Positions 1 to 8,817 of a stretch of DNA of 64,000 nt are shown one piece after another. The DNA is from Sphingopyxis sp. OPL5 (lineage in GTDB: Bacteria; Pseudomonadota; Alphaproteobacteria; Sphingomonadales; Sphingomonadaceae), in contig NZ_CP060725.1 in the NCBI RefSeq assembly GCF_003797775.2, positions 1,730,001-1,794,000 on the forward strand. The letters run 5' to 3'. The notes under the pieces are model-generated. The model saw nothing but the letters and a program-made list of their open reading frames with translations. It was not told where the DNA came from and searched no databases. Each line of letters starts with the position of its first letter. Position 1 is the stretch's first letter. Both the position numbers and the translations under genes were made by a program.

Positions 1-1016
1 CCGCCGCGCTGGTCGGCGCCGGCACCGCGCTCGGCTGCGCGCTGTCGGGCTATGGCGTGTGGACCCTGGTCTATGCGCCGATCGCGCTGTTCTGGACCCG
101 CGCGATCGGGCTCACCGTCGCGGCGCGCCTGCTCGTCTGGCCCAGTTTCGACTTTCGCGGCTGCGGGCAGATCATCGCCTTCGGCTCGGCGGTGCTCGCC
201 TCGCACTTCTTCTGGCTGGTCCAGACGCAGGCCGACATCTTCATCGCCGGCCGCCGATTCGATCCGCATGCGCTGGGGCTTTATGCCGAGGCGCTGTTCC
301 TCGCGCAGATCTTCGTCTCGAAGTTCGTGCCGCCGCTCAACGAGGTCGCCTTTCCCGCCTATGCGCGAATCCAGGGCGACAAGAGTGCGGTGCGCTGGAA
401 CTTCTTGAAAGCCGTGCGCCTGCTGATGCTCGTGCTCGCGCCCGCCTACGCGGGACTCGCGGTCACCGCGGCGCCGCTGGTCGAAACGGTGTTCGGGCTG
501 AAGTGGCTCGGCATGGTGCCCTATGTCCAGATTCTCGCGCTCGCGCTGCTGGTGATGACGGTGCAGATTCTCTTCGCGCCGGTGACCAACGCGCTCGGCC
601 GTCCCGGAATCGCGATGAAGGCGTCGCTGTGCGGCGCGATTCTCTTTCCGGTCGCCTTTCTTGTCGGCGCGCAGTTCGGGCTGATTGGCCTCGCCTGGGC
701 GTGGCTCGTCGCGATGCCGCTGCTGCTGATCGTCACCGCGCGGTTGTCGGCGCCGGTGATCGGGGTGACGCTGACCGACATCGGCCGCGCGGTGCTGCCG
801 GGTCTCGCCCCCGCGCTGGTGATGGCGGTCGCGGTCGGGCTGATCGAGCGCGCGCTGCCCGCGGGCATGGCCGCACCGCTGCGACTCGCGATTCTCGTCG
901 GGGCGGGCGGGCTGATCTATCCCGCCCTGCTATGGCTGCTGGAGAAAGAGGCGATTGCCGAGATCCGACGCCTCATATTGCGCCGTCCGGCGGTCGCGAC
1001 TCAGGACGCGATATAG
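1..1016 (+). CDS. Polysaccharide/lipopolysaccharide flippase, C-terminal part (cut by window edge)
   Basis: The reading frame is open from base 3, so the start lies outside the window and about 337 residues are visible. The protein is almost entirely hydrophobic, with many predicted membrane helices separated by short Arg/Lys-containing loops. The segment with residues SGYGVWTLVYAPI near the left edge and the FDPHALGLYAEALFLAQI segment fit the oligosaccharide flippase family (Wzx/MATE-like), which moves lipid-linked sugars across the inner membrane. Family membership is inferred from hydrophobicity pattern and these motifs; the substrate cannot be told. It converges on the CBS gene, and the two coding ends overlap by 16 bases. 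Confidence 0.75.
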   Translation, partial: AALVGAGTALGCALSGYGVWTLVYAPIALFWTRAIGLTVAARLLVWPSFDFRGCGQIIAFGSAVLASHFFWLVQTQADIFIAGRRFDPHALGLYAEALFLAQIFVSKFVPPLNEVAFPAYARIQGDKSAVRWNFLKAVRLLMLVLAPAYAGLAVTAAPLVETVFGLKWLGMVPYVQILALALLVMTVQILFAPVTNALGRPGIAMKASLCGAILFPVAFLVGAQFGLIGLAWAWLVAMPLLLIVTARLSAPVIGVTLTDIGRAVLPGLAPALVMAVAVGLIERALPAGMAAPLRLAILVGAGGLIYPALLWLLEKEAIAEIRRLILRRPAVATQDAI

Positions 1017-1426
1017 TCCCTCATCGCCGCCGCCTCGGCCTCGATCCGGTCGATGCGATATTTAACGAGGTCGCCGATCGACACGAATCCGACGAGTCGG
1101 CCGCCGTCGACCACCGGCAGGTGGCGAATGCGCTTCTGCGTCATCTGCGACAGCGCGCCCATCACCGCGGTGTTCGATTCGCAGGTCACCGGCGATTTGG
1201 TCATCACCTCGTCGAGCGTACGGTCGAGCGCCTCGGTGCCATAAGAGGAAAGCAGGCGAACCAGATCGCGTTCGGAAAAAATGCCGACGATCGCGTCATT
1301 TTCCATCACCGGCACCGCGCCGATTCGATGTTGCGCGAGCAGATCGACCACCGCACGCACACTGTCTTCCTTGCGCGCCGAAATCACCGCGCCGGTCCTT
1401 CCGTGGAGAATCGCTCCGATCGTCAT
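1001..1426 (-). CDS. Protein with two CBS domains
   Basis: A 141-residue cytoplasmic protein made of two CBS repeats, about residues 6-60 and 75-130. Each has the typical ending: VGIFSERDLVRLL in the first and VGFVSIGDLVKYRI in the second. CBS pairs bind adenosyl ligands such as AMP, ATP or SAM. Stand-alone pairs like this are common in alphaproteobacteria and their partners are mostly unknown. No other domain is attached. The gene stands alone on the minus strand. Confidence 0.88.
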   Translation of the reverse strand: MTIGAILHGRTGAVISARKEDSVRAVVDLLAQHRIGAVPVMENDAIVGIFSERDLVRLLSSYGTEALDRTLDEVMTKSPVTCESNTAVMGALSQMTQKRIRHLPVVDGGRLVGFVSIGDLVKYRIDRIEAEAAAMRDYIAS

Positions 1427-1540
1427 GCCTTGCCGCTCCCCATGTCGCTCTGTCAGGAAAACAATCTATCATGATTCGCACTCAGGGTGAAACATCCTGC
1501 CGCACGCCATTGCCGCTTGGCCTTGCCGCCGCGCTGGTCC

Positions 1541-1864
1541 ATGGATGCGGCCATGGTCAAACCCTCGCCGCTCGACAATCGCGACACCTCGGCTATCGCC
1601 TGGGGGCGCTATCGCCGGCTGATGCTCGGCATGGCGCTGGTCTCGACCCTCGCGGTGATTTGTGCGCTGCTGTACCTGCACGCCACGCTGCCGCACGGGC
1701 TGACCATCCATATGATCATCGCCACCACCGCCGGCGTCGGCCTGTCGGTGATGCTCGGCGCCGCGCTGATGGGGCTGGTGTTCCTGTCGAGCGGCAGCGG
1801 GCATGACGAGGCGATCGAGGACCCGTTCGAAAATGATCCGGAAATGAACAATGACAAACCCTGA
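1541..1864 (+). CDS. Small membrane protein, function unknown
   Basis: A product of 107 residues with two hydrophobic stretches: one in the segment LMLGMALVSTLAVICALLYL, the other in MIIATTAGVGLSVMLGAALM. It ends in an acidic tail rich in Asp and Glu. The start could also be the ATG at 1553. The stop overlaps the start of the thioesterase gene by 14 bases, so the two are very probably co-transcribed and translationally coupled. I do not recognise a named family. Confidence 0.65.
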   Translation: MDAAMVKPSPLDNRDTSAIAWGRYRRLMLGMALVSTLAVICALLYLHATLPHGLTIHMIIATTAGVGLSVMLGAALMGLVFLSSGSGHDEAIEDPFENDPEMNNDKP

Positions 1865-2228
1865 CCGCGACCCGATCCTGCGCGTCGTTCCCGCGCCCGC
1901 CGACATCAACAGCAACGGCCACATCTTCGGCGGCTGGGTGCTCAGCCAGATGGACATCGCCGGCGGCATCGTCGCGGCGCGAATCGCCCAGGGACCGACC
2001 GCAACCGTCGCGATCGAGGCGATGGAATTCATCGCGCCGATCCTGCTGCGTGACATCATCTCGGTCTACGCCCACCTCGAACGGCGCGGGCGCACGTCGA
2101 TAGGCATCCGAATCGAAGTGATCGCGTCGCGCGGCCGCGGCGAGGAGCAGGTGAAGGTCACCGAAGGCCTGTTCACTTTCGTCGCGCTCGACGAGAATCA
2201 CCGGCCGCGCGCGTTGCCGCCGGCCTGA
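1851..2228 (+). CDS. Acyl-CoA thioesterase, YciA-like hotdog fold
   Basis: A 125-residue single hotdog domain. The segment NSNGHIFGGWVLSQMDIAGG (about residues 20-39) is the characteristic YciA-type active-site helix, with the conserved Asp after QM. The enzyme hydrolyses acyl-CoA thioesters in the cytoplasm; YciA relatives have broad chain-length range. It is short for the family, lacking a long C-terminal tail. It is coupled by overlap to the small membrane protein upstream. Confidence 0.88.
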   Translation: MTNPDRDPILRVVPAPADINSNGHIFGGWVLSQMDIAGGIVAARIAQGPTATVAIEAMEFIAPILLRDIISVYAHLERRGRTSIGIRIEVIASRGRGEEQVKVTEGLFTFVALDENHRPRALPPA

Positions 2229-2232
2229 CCGG

Positions 2233-2328
2233 CGTCATTGCGAGCGAAGCGAAGCAATCTCCAGCCATCGACCTGGCAAAACGCCGATGGCTGGAGATTG
2301 CTTCGTCGCTACGCTCCTCGCAATGACG
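2233..2328. repeat. Dispersed palindrome, family A (CGTCATTGCGAG), copy 1
   Basis: An imperfect inverted repeat that begins CGTCATTGCGAGCGAAGCG and ends CTCGCAATGACG, with a central GATGGCTGGAGATTG arm pairing with its complement. It fills the whole gap between the convergent thioesterase and DUF4139 genes and may act as a bidirectional terminator. Related copies are at 45321, 60141, 62394 and, in minimal form, 53166. Confidence 0.85.
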
Positions 2329-2336
2329 ATCCGCCC

Positions 2337-4043
2337 CTAATAACCCTCGGGCTCTTCCCAATCATCCTGGTTGTCGGCGCCGATTCGCGCCACTTCGCGC
2401 ACGCGATAGTCGATCGTCCGTTTCCCGTCGGCGGGAACCGTCACCGACCAGATTCGCTTGCCGTCGCGCACCCGTGTCGCACGGCTGATCTTGTCGACGA
2501 CATAGTCGAGGTCGTTCTCGAAGCTGATCTCGACCGGTTCGTCGCTCTCGCCGAAATTCTCGACCGTGATGCGATACCGCGTCCAGTCGTCGCCCGAATC
2601 GAGCGTGTCCTGGTCGGTGTCGACATCGCTGTCGTCCTGGTCGGGCAGTTGCAGGTCGATCAGCTCGCCGACCGCCTTGTCCTTCACATTCGTCTCGGCG
2701 ACGAGCATCGGTTCGCCGAGTCGGCGCTGGAACAGCGCGACCTGTCCGCCCGGCATCGGTTCGGCAAGCGGCCCGCCCTTCTTGTTGTCGATGCGCAGCA
2801 CCGGGTCGGTGTAATCGTCGAAATTGTCGCCCCGGACCGCAAAGACATGGAGCATCTGCGCCGCGACCCCGGGCTTTTCGAGAAAGGCGATCTGCTTGCG
2901 GCTCTGCGCGCCGAGCGTCGTCGGCTGCGGCACGCGATATAATTTATAGTCGCCGATATCCTCGCGCGGCGCGATTCGCGATCCGGTGACGACGATCTCG
3001 CCGCAGCCATCGTCCTCGCCGCCGCAGCCACCCCCGCCGCCGCCATAGAAAAAGCCGACCGAATATTCGGGCCGGTACGCCGGCAGGTCCTGCGGCCCGA
3101 ACAGGCGCGGATTATAGGAACCGCCGCCGGTGCTGCCCCGCGGCCAGCAACTGAACCAGACCTCGATATTGTCGGGGTTCCACGGATCCTTCTCCGCTTC
3201 CTCCTGTCGCCGTTGCTCCTCTTCCCAGCCATGCTCGTCGTCGGCGACCGGGGCCTGACGGAAAAAGGCGATGCGGCCCGCGATCACCGCTATGTCGGCA
3301 TCGACGAAGTTCGTCGAATCGCCGCTCGCGACGGTCAGCCAGGCGAAGAGATCGACCGATTCGGCCTCGGCGCCGATCTGACCGACATAGTTCGACTGCC
3401 AGTCGAAATTATTGGCGAGATAGGTGAGCTCGAGCTTGGTCCGCCCGCCCGGCTGGTCGCCCAAGGTCATCGACAGCGTCGGCACCGGGTTCAGCCCTGC
3501 CGGCACCGCGTCATAGAGCAAGGTTTCGGAGAGGCCGCTGCATTGCACCGCCTCGAACCCGCCCTTGCGTTCGACGATCAGTTCCTCGGGACCCGAACGG
3601 ATGCGCACCCGCTCGAAACGCGCCTTGCCGGTCGCGCGGTCGGTGGTGCGCAGCAGCACCTGCTGGCCGGTCAGCGCGTCGAGCAGGCCGCGCTGCGACA
3701 GCAGGCGCCGGTCGTAATTTTTCTCGCGCGGCTTGCCACCGCCACGCAGCAGCGCCGATTCGGGCAGGATGCTGCTCGACACCCCTTCGAATCGCACCGT
3801 CACCGGTCCCGGCGGCAGGTCGACGGTGCGTGTCTCGCGAATCAGCGCAAAGCCGCCGAGCGGTTCTTCCTCGTCGGGCGACGGCAGCCGCGAGTCGGTA
3901 TCGCGGTTCGGATCGCGATAGAGGCTGATCGCGACATGGTCGGGCTTCGGCGAGGCGACGACCGGCGGATCGGCAGCGCGCGCCGGCGCGGCCGCGAGCA
4001 CCGCGGCGGCGATCAGCAGCAAGGCGAACGCCCCGCCCCGCAT
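2337..4043 (-). CDS. Secreted DUF4139 protein, type B (second copy)
   Basis: A 568-residue protein with an N-terminal signal peptide (hydrophobic core in residues 5-20, cleavage after an AARA-type end). The C-terminal half matches the DUF4139 fold known from MuiA-like proteins: a repeated beta structure with a segment around IAFLEKPGVAAQMLHVF and a final pattern of tangential beta strands. The middle contains a Gly-rich loop (GGGGGGCGGEDDGCGE) followed at about residues 348-356 by EIVVTGSRI, a sequence usually seen at the start of TonB-receptor plug domains. It is the last gene of a four-gene tandem block, separated by 3 bases from the type A gene before it. Biochemical function of DUF4139 proteins is unknown. 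Confidence 0.8.
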   Translation of the reverse strand: MRGGAFALLLIAAAVLAAAPARAADPPVVASPKPDHVAISLYRDPNRDTDSRLPSPDEEEPLGGFALIRETRTVDLPPGPVTVRFEGVSSSILPESALLRGGGKPREKNYDRRLLSQRGLLDALTGQQVLLRTTDRATGKARFERVRIRSGPEELIVERKGGFEAVQCSGLSETLLYDAVPAGLNPVPTLSMTLGDQPGGRTKLELTYLANNFDWQSNYVGQIGAEAESVDLFAWLTVASGDSTNFVDADIAVIAGRIAFFRQAPVADDEHGWEEEQRRQEEAEKDPWNPDNIEVWFSCWPRGSTGGGSYNPRLFGPQDLPAYRPEYSVGFFYGGGGGGCGGEDDGCGEIVVTGSRIAPREDIGDYKLYRVPQPTTLGAQSRKQIAFLEKPGVAAQMLHVFAVRGDNFDDYTDPVLRIDNKKGGPLAEPMPGGQVALFQRRLGEPMLVAETNVKDKAVGELIDLQLPDQDDSDVDTDQDTLDSGDDWTRYRITVENFGESDEPVEISFENDLDYVVDKISRATRVRDGKRIWSVTVPADGKRTIDYRVREVARIGADNQDDWEEPEGY

Positions 4044-4046
4044 CGC

Positions 4047-5552
4047 TCAGTTCAGCGAGTCATACTGGACGGTCAGTTCGGTGCGTCCGTTCGCGGGCAC
4101 CGTCACCAGCCATTTGCGGCTTTCCAGCATCTGGTCCTTTTCGGCGGCGATGCTCTCGAACGGCACCCGCGTGTCGTTGGCATAGCTGTTGAGCCCGTTC
4201 TGGGTGAACTCGACCGTCACCGGCTGCGACCGCGCGTTGGTGAAGATATAGCGCATATGGGTGCGCCAATAATTGCGCTTCACGTCGGTCTCGGTGACCG
4301 TGACGACGCCATTCTTGCGCACGCGGGTCGTGCTGCTGCGCGTCCAGTCCTCCTCGGTCAGCTTCTCGCGCTTTTCGAGGATCGGCTGATATTTGACGTC
4401 GAACGCCTTGCCGGTGGCGAGCGACAGCGTCGATCCCGCAGTGGTGTGGCCGATATAGCTCTCGCCCACGAACTGCGCCGCGCCGCGCGCATCCTTGACG
4501 TAAAGCCGCACCGACCCGGCCGGCATCGCATCGCCGACCCCGCCCTTGCCGGTCGAGAAACGATAGGTCGCGAGCGCGCTCTGCGCCTCGTCGATCGTCG
4601 TGAAACGATCGACCGACGCCGCATAGCCGCGCGTCGCAGGCACCGCCATCGCATCGAGGAAGGCGATCTGTTTCTGCTGCGCGCTCGCGATCGTCGTGCG
4701 GTCGGCCATCGGATAGGCGTACATGTCGGCGAGCGCTTCGGCCTTCGCGCTCTCGGTCCCGGCGCTGGTCAGCGCCGCGGGTTCGCCATCATTGCCGCTG
4801 CGCGACCCGCGCCGCACCCCGATCTGCTCGCTCGCGACGAGCAGCAATTTGGCGTTGGCGAATCCGGTGCCGCTGTTGTTCTTCAGCGTCACCCAGCCCT
4901 GCAGATCCATCGCTTTCGCCGCCTCGTCGTAGAGCGCGACATAATCGGCGCGCCAGCTCAGCCCTTCGGACAGATAGCGCAGGGTCAGCGGGCGGGCGCC
5001 CGCGCTCTTGCTGTCGACCGTCACCGACAGCGTCGGGCGCGCACGCAAATTGGTCGGGATGCCGTCGAAGATCACCCGCACCGGCAGATTGTCGTCGCGC
5101 AAGATCTCGATGCGTCCGCCGACGTCGAGCACCACCCCGCCGTTGACCGCGAGCACCTTGGCGCGCTCGCGCAGTTCGGCGCCGGTCGCGGGGTTGGTGC
5201 GGATCAGCGTGATCTCCTGCCCCACCGCCTTTTGCATAATCGCCGTGGGCGAGAGCAGGTCGAAATCGAAATTCTGCTCGACGATCTCGAGTCCCGTGCC
5301 GACGAGGCTCACCGTCTCGGGCCGGATGCGGCTCGACACGTCGGGAAATTCGAGCTTCGCTTCGCCCGCGGGCAGATTCGTCTGCCGCGTATCGGTGACC
5401 AGCGCGAGTTCGCCGCTATAGATGGTCACCGCGACATCGCCCTGCCCGCCGGTGCTCACCACCTGCTGCGCCGCCGCGGGGCCCGCCATCGCAAGGCCAG
5501 CCATCAGCAGACCCCACGTCCTCGACCCACAAGTCCTCGACCCACAAGCCAT
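4047..5552 (-). CDS. Secreted DUF4139 protein, type A (second copy)
   Basis: A 501-residue protein. The start at 5552 is preceded by a GGGGGAGAG ribosome site. The signal peptide ends in GPAAAQQ; its front part is lengthened by a 15-base tandem duplication. The mature part begins with GDVAVTIYSGELALV and holds the MuiA-like N-terminal beta domain (ARPTLSVTV, LSWRADYVALYDEA) followed by DUF4139. It closely resembles the type A gene at 7204-8595, for example in SRIRPETV, EQNFDFDLL, IRTNPATGAE and NLRARPTLSVTV. It lies between two type B genes in one operon. Periplasmic or outer-surface location is inferred from the signal peptide. Confidence 0.8.
   Translation of the reverse strand: MACGSRTCGSRTWGLLMAGLAMAGPAAAQQVVSTGGQGDVAVTIYSGELALVTDTRQTNLPAGEAKLEFPDVSSRIRPETVSLVGTGLEIVEQNFDFDLLSPTAIMQKAVGQEITLIRTNPATGAELRERAKVLAVNGGVVLDVGGRIEILRDDNLPVRVIFDGIPTNLRARPTLSVTVDSKSAGARPLTLRYLSEGLSWRADYVALYDEAAKAMDLQGWVTLKNNSGTGFANAKLLLVASEQIGVRRGSRSGNDGEPAALTSAGTESAKAEALADMYAYPMADRTTIASAQQKQIAFLDAMAVPATRGYAASVDRFTTIDEAQSALATYRFSTGKGGVGDAMPAGSVRLYVKDARGAAQFVGESYIGHTTAGSTLSLATGKAFDVKYQPILEKREKLTEEDWTRSSTTRVRKNGVVTVTETDVKRNYWRTHMRYIFTNARSQPVTVEFTQNGLNSYANDTRVPFESIAAEKDQMLESRKWLVTVPANGRTELTVQYDSLN
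5518..5547. repeat. 15-base tandem duplication in a signal peptide
   Basis: Two perfect copies of GTCCTCGACCCACAA lie side by side inside the start of the type A gene. On the minus strand they code for the repeated SRTCG/SRTWG residues before the hydrophobic core. The duplication stays in frame. Confidence 0.85.
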
Positions 5553-5580
5553 TGCGACCTCTCCCCCTGTATCTCTGTCG

Positions 5581-7193
5581 TCAGCGCATCTTCTGCCGGA
5601 ACGTCTGGACCACGCTGTCGTTCGCGGGCACCCGCACCCGCCACACCCAGCTCGACCCGCGCCGTTCCCATGTCGTGGGTTCGGGGTCGATCGCGAAGGG
5701 AATCAGGATTTCGAGCTCGGCGTCGAAGGGCCGCGCATTGGTCAGCGTCACCTGCCAGTCCTGATATTCGCCCTTTGGCCCGCGACCGGTGATGACGCTA
5801 TTATATTGCACCGCCGGGCTGAGCCCGAGTTCATAGTCGACGCGTTCGCCCTTCGCCTTGTCGCCGATCCGCGCCTCGCCGACGAGCAATCGCCGGCCCG
5901 CGACCGTCTCGAACACCGAAGCCGCGCCGGCGGGCAAGGCCAGCCCGAGGCCGTCCGACTCGCGATTCTGCACGCGCAGCATCATCGTCAGCGGCTGCAC
6001 GCGCCCGGCCATCCAGTCATAGAGGATGGTGGTATAGAGCTGCTCGACCGCGACCTTATCCTTGATCAGCAGCGCGACCTGCTTCTGCGACTTCGCCGAC
6101 ACGTCGACGCGGAACGGGATGCGATAGAATTTGAGGTCGCCCAGATCCTCGGCGGGCGGCGGCGGGGGCGGCGGCGGTGCGGGGGAGGCGGCGGGGGTGG
6201 CGCCATGACGGGCATCGCGGTCCGCGCATAGCCGGCGCGATTCGCGGTCACCATCACCTCTTCGGCATAATCGGCGGTCGGCTCGATGATCGGCGGCAGC
6301 TCCCAAAAGGGATGCGTGCTCGTGATGTCCATCGGCCAGCATTTGAGCTGCAACGCCCCCGGCGGGGTGCGCGGCAGCGGCGCGCGATAACCCTTGTTGA
6401 GCCGGCCCGCGATCACATTCAATTGCGCGTTCGGGAAACTCGTCACCCCGCCGTTGGCGACGGTGATCCAGCCGGTGATCCCCAGCGCCTTGCCGTCGCC
6501 GGCGCGGTCGACGACATAGTTCGCCGCCCAGTCGAAGCCTTCGGACAGATAGACGAGCTGCAAGGTCACCGTCCGCGCCCGCGCGCTTTCGACGAGGATC
6601 GACAGCGTCGGTTTCGCCGACAGATCCTTGGGCACGCGGCCATAGAGCATGCGCTCGGGCAGCCCCGCACAGCCGAGCGCCTCGAAGCCCGCATCGGTCT
6701 GCAGGATCACCCCGCCGGTCGGCCCCGCCTGGATGATCGCCTGCTGCTCGCGGACCTTGCCGGTCTTGCGGTCGGTGCGGCGCAGCGTGACGCTGCGCTT
6801 GAGATACGCATCGACCAGCCCGGCGGGCGACAGCAACCGCGCATCGCGATTCTTCTCACGCACCCCGTCGGGCATTCCCGACACGACGGCGGTTTCGGGC
6901 AGCAATCCCTCGGACACCCCCTCGAAGCGAAGCACCGACGACCCGGCGGGCAGCGTCACGACGCGCGTCTCGGTGACCAAAGCGAAGCCCTGCGGCCAGT
7001 TGGGGTTGATCGGACCGCCGCCGCGTTGGGGGGCGCGATAGACGGTGACCGCGACATCCTTCAGCTGCGACGACACCACCACGGGCGAATCGGGCCGCAC
7101 CGGCGGCGCGGGCAGGCTCGCCCCCTGCTGTGCCGCCAGCGGCGTCGCGACCAGCGCGGCCAGCAGGGCCGGGATCAGGCGCATCACGCGCAC
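5581..7193 (-). pseudogene. DUF4139 protein, type B (first copy), single-base frameshift
   Basis: The first part, from the ATG at 7193, has a signal peptide (MRLIPALLAALVATPLAAQQ) and type B sequence (ALVTETRVVTLPAGSSVLRF) down to a Pro-rich tract. The remainder, AEDLGDLKFYRIPFRVDV through to the stop at 5581, is in another frame. The switch lies in the run of C/G bases at 6151-6203. The total length is 1613 bases, one short of a multiple of three, so restoring one base gives 537 residues, in line with the 568-residue paralogue. Both halves keep clean codon use, so the lesion is recent, a sequencing error in a hard GC tract, or a slippage site. The start sits 10 bases after the stop of the gene before it. 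Confidence 0.75.
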
Positions 7194-7203
7194 GGCCCGG
7201 TCC

Positions 7204-8595
7204 TCAGTAGCGCGAGTCGAAGGTGGCGGTGACTTCGGTCTTGCCGTTCGCGGGCACCGGCACCGCCCATTCGACGCGGTCGGCCGAGACGCGATTGCTC
7301 TTCAGGCTTTCGTCGGTGATGCGGACGTCGCCCCACAGCCCCGATTGCGCGAGATCGACGGTGACCGGTCCCGGCCGCGCGTTGGTGACGACATATTTCA
7401 TCTTGGTCACCCAGCGCGAATCGCTCTTGCGGGTGCGCGACACCACCGTCGACTGGATCTTGACGTCAAAGGCGTCGCCGGTGCGCAGGGTCATCGACGA
7501 TCCCATCGGGGTGTGGCCGATCTGGTTCTCGCCGATGAACTGCGGGTCGCCGCGCGCGTCGCGCATATAGACGCGGATCGTTCCCGCGGGCAGCTGGTCG
7601 CCGAGCCCGCCCTTCGCCGAGGTCGAGAATCGCAACACGCTCGCCGCGCTCACCGGCTCGGTGCTGCTGCCCAGCCAGCCGTTGACATATTCATAGGTCG
7701 AGCGCGCCGGGGCGCCCTTCACGTCGAGGAAGCTAACCTGCTTCTGCTGCGCATTGGCGATCGTCGTGCGTTCGGCGAGCGGATAGAGATAATAGTCGCC
7801 GAGCCGTTCGCGCGTGCTCGTCTCGGTCCCCGCCTCGTCGAGCACGCCGGTGAGCTGTGAAAAACCGCCGCCGCCGCCCGGGCTGCCCGCCACCAGCAGC
7901 GTGCGCGCATTGGTAAAGGTCGTGCCGGTCGAATTGGTCAGCGTCACCCACCCCTGCATGTCCATCGCGCCCTTGGCGGCGTCGAACAAGGCGACATAGT
8001 CGGCGGTCCAGCCGAGGTTTGGGGTGAGGTACGAGAGCCGCGCAGGCACTGTGCCCGCATTCTCGGCCTGCACCGTCACCGACAGCGTCGGGCGCGCGCG
8101 CAAATTGGGCGGCAGCCGGTCGAACACCGCGCGCACCGGCAGGCCGTCGTCGCGCAGCACCTCGATCCGCTCGCCGATCTGCAGCACGATGCCGCCGTTC
8201 GCGGCAAGGACCTTGGCGCGTTCGCTGCGTTCGGCACCCGTGGCGGGATTGGTGCGCACCAGCGTGATCTGCTGGCCGACCGCCTTGTCCATCAACTTGT
8301 CGGGGGTGAGCAGGTCGAAGTCGAAATTCTGCTCGACGATCGCGAGACCGCCGCCCGACAGCGTCACCGTCTCGGGCCGGATGCGCGCCGACACGTCGGG
8401 AAATTCGATGCGGTTGCGCCCGGCGGCGACTGCCAGCTGGCGGTCGTCCTGCACCAGCGACTGGCCATTGTTATAGATGGTGACCGCGACATCGCCCTGC
8501 GCGGTGGCGCCGGGGTCCTGTTGCGCCGCAGCGGGAAGCGAAAGCCATGGAGCGACGGCGGCTCCCAACAGGCAAGTCTTTGCCAAAGCGCGCAT
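7204..8595 (-). CDS. Secreted DUF4139 protein, type A (first copy)
   Basis: A 463-residue product. I chose the ATG at 8595 because it follows a GGGGGAGAG site and opens a clear signal peptide (MRALAKTCLLGAAVAPWLSL, then PAAAQQ). The mature protein starts with QGDVAVTIYNNGQSLV and carries the same domain order as the type A copy at 4047-5552. It is the first gene of the four-gene DUF4139 block, so the promoter for the block should lie between 8596 and about 8700. The role is unknown; export to the periplasm is likely. Confidence 0.8.
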   Translation of the reverse strand: MRALAKTCLLGAAVAPWLSLPAAAQQDPGATAQGDVAVTIYNNGQSLVQDDRQLAVAAGRNRIEFPDVSARIRPETVTLSGGGLAIVEQNFDFDLLTPDKLMDKAVGQQITLVRTNPATGAERSERAKVLAANGGIVLQIGERIEVLRDDGLPVRAVFDRLPPNLRARPTLSVTVQAENAGTVPARLSYLTPNLGWTADYVALFDAAKGAMDMQGWVTLTNSTGTTFTNARTLLVAGSPGGGGGFSQLTGVLDEAGTETSTRERLGDYYLYPLAERTTIANAQQKQVSFLDVKGAPARSTYEYVNGWLGSSTEPVSAASVLRFSTSAKGGLGDQLPAGTIRVYMRDARGDPQFIGENQIGHTPMGSSMTLRTGDAFDVKIQSTVVSRTRKSDSRWVTKMKYVVTNARPGPVTVDLAQSGLWGDVRITDESLKSNRVSADRVEWAVPVPANGKTEVTATFDSRY

Positions 8596-8684
8596 AATCG
8601 CTCTCCCCCATATGGTTGTCGGGGCAGAGGCTATGTCAGTTCGTGGCGATTGGCCAGCGCGAAAATGGTGACCCATTCTCGCTT

Positions 8685-8774
8685 CGTCACCCCGGACTTG
8701 ATCCGGGGTCCCGCCGATCTGCGGAAAGGCGCGACGGTCAAAAAGCGGGACCCCGGGTCGAGCCCGGGGTGACG
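8685..8774. repeat. Dispersed palindrome, family B (CGTCACCCCGG), copy 1
   Basis: Arms CGTCACCCCGGACTTGATCC and its complement-like GGGTCGAGCCCGGGGTGACG enclose a variable loop. A second copy with the same arms is at 51894-51983. This one sits between the DUF4139 block and the DUF4167 gene. Confidence 0.85.
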
Positions 8775-8817
8775 ACAATTTCAGCCGTCACATCCCGTCA
8801 CAAGGCGGCGAAGCGGA

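Noticed and set aside
2233..2328. CRISPR array
   Set aside because: The repeats are isolated palindromes tens of kilobases apart, not evenly spaced direct repeats with spacers, and no cas genes are present.
3213..5792. Plus-strand open frame of about 860 codons opposite two DUF4139 genes
   Set aside because: It spans two real genes and the gap between them, with low-complexity Arg/Gly/Asp-rich sequence and no recognisable domain.
6151..6203. Programmed -1 ribosomal frameshift in the DUF4139 type B gene
   Set aside because: The C runs do not form a good X-XXY-YYZ slippery site in the upstream frame, and the intact paralogue needs no shift. A single-base deletion is simpler.
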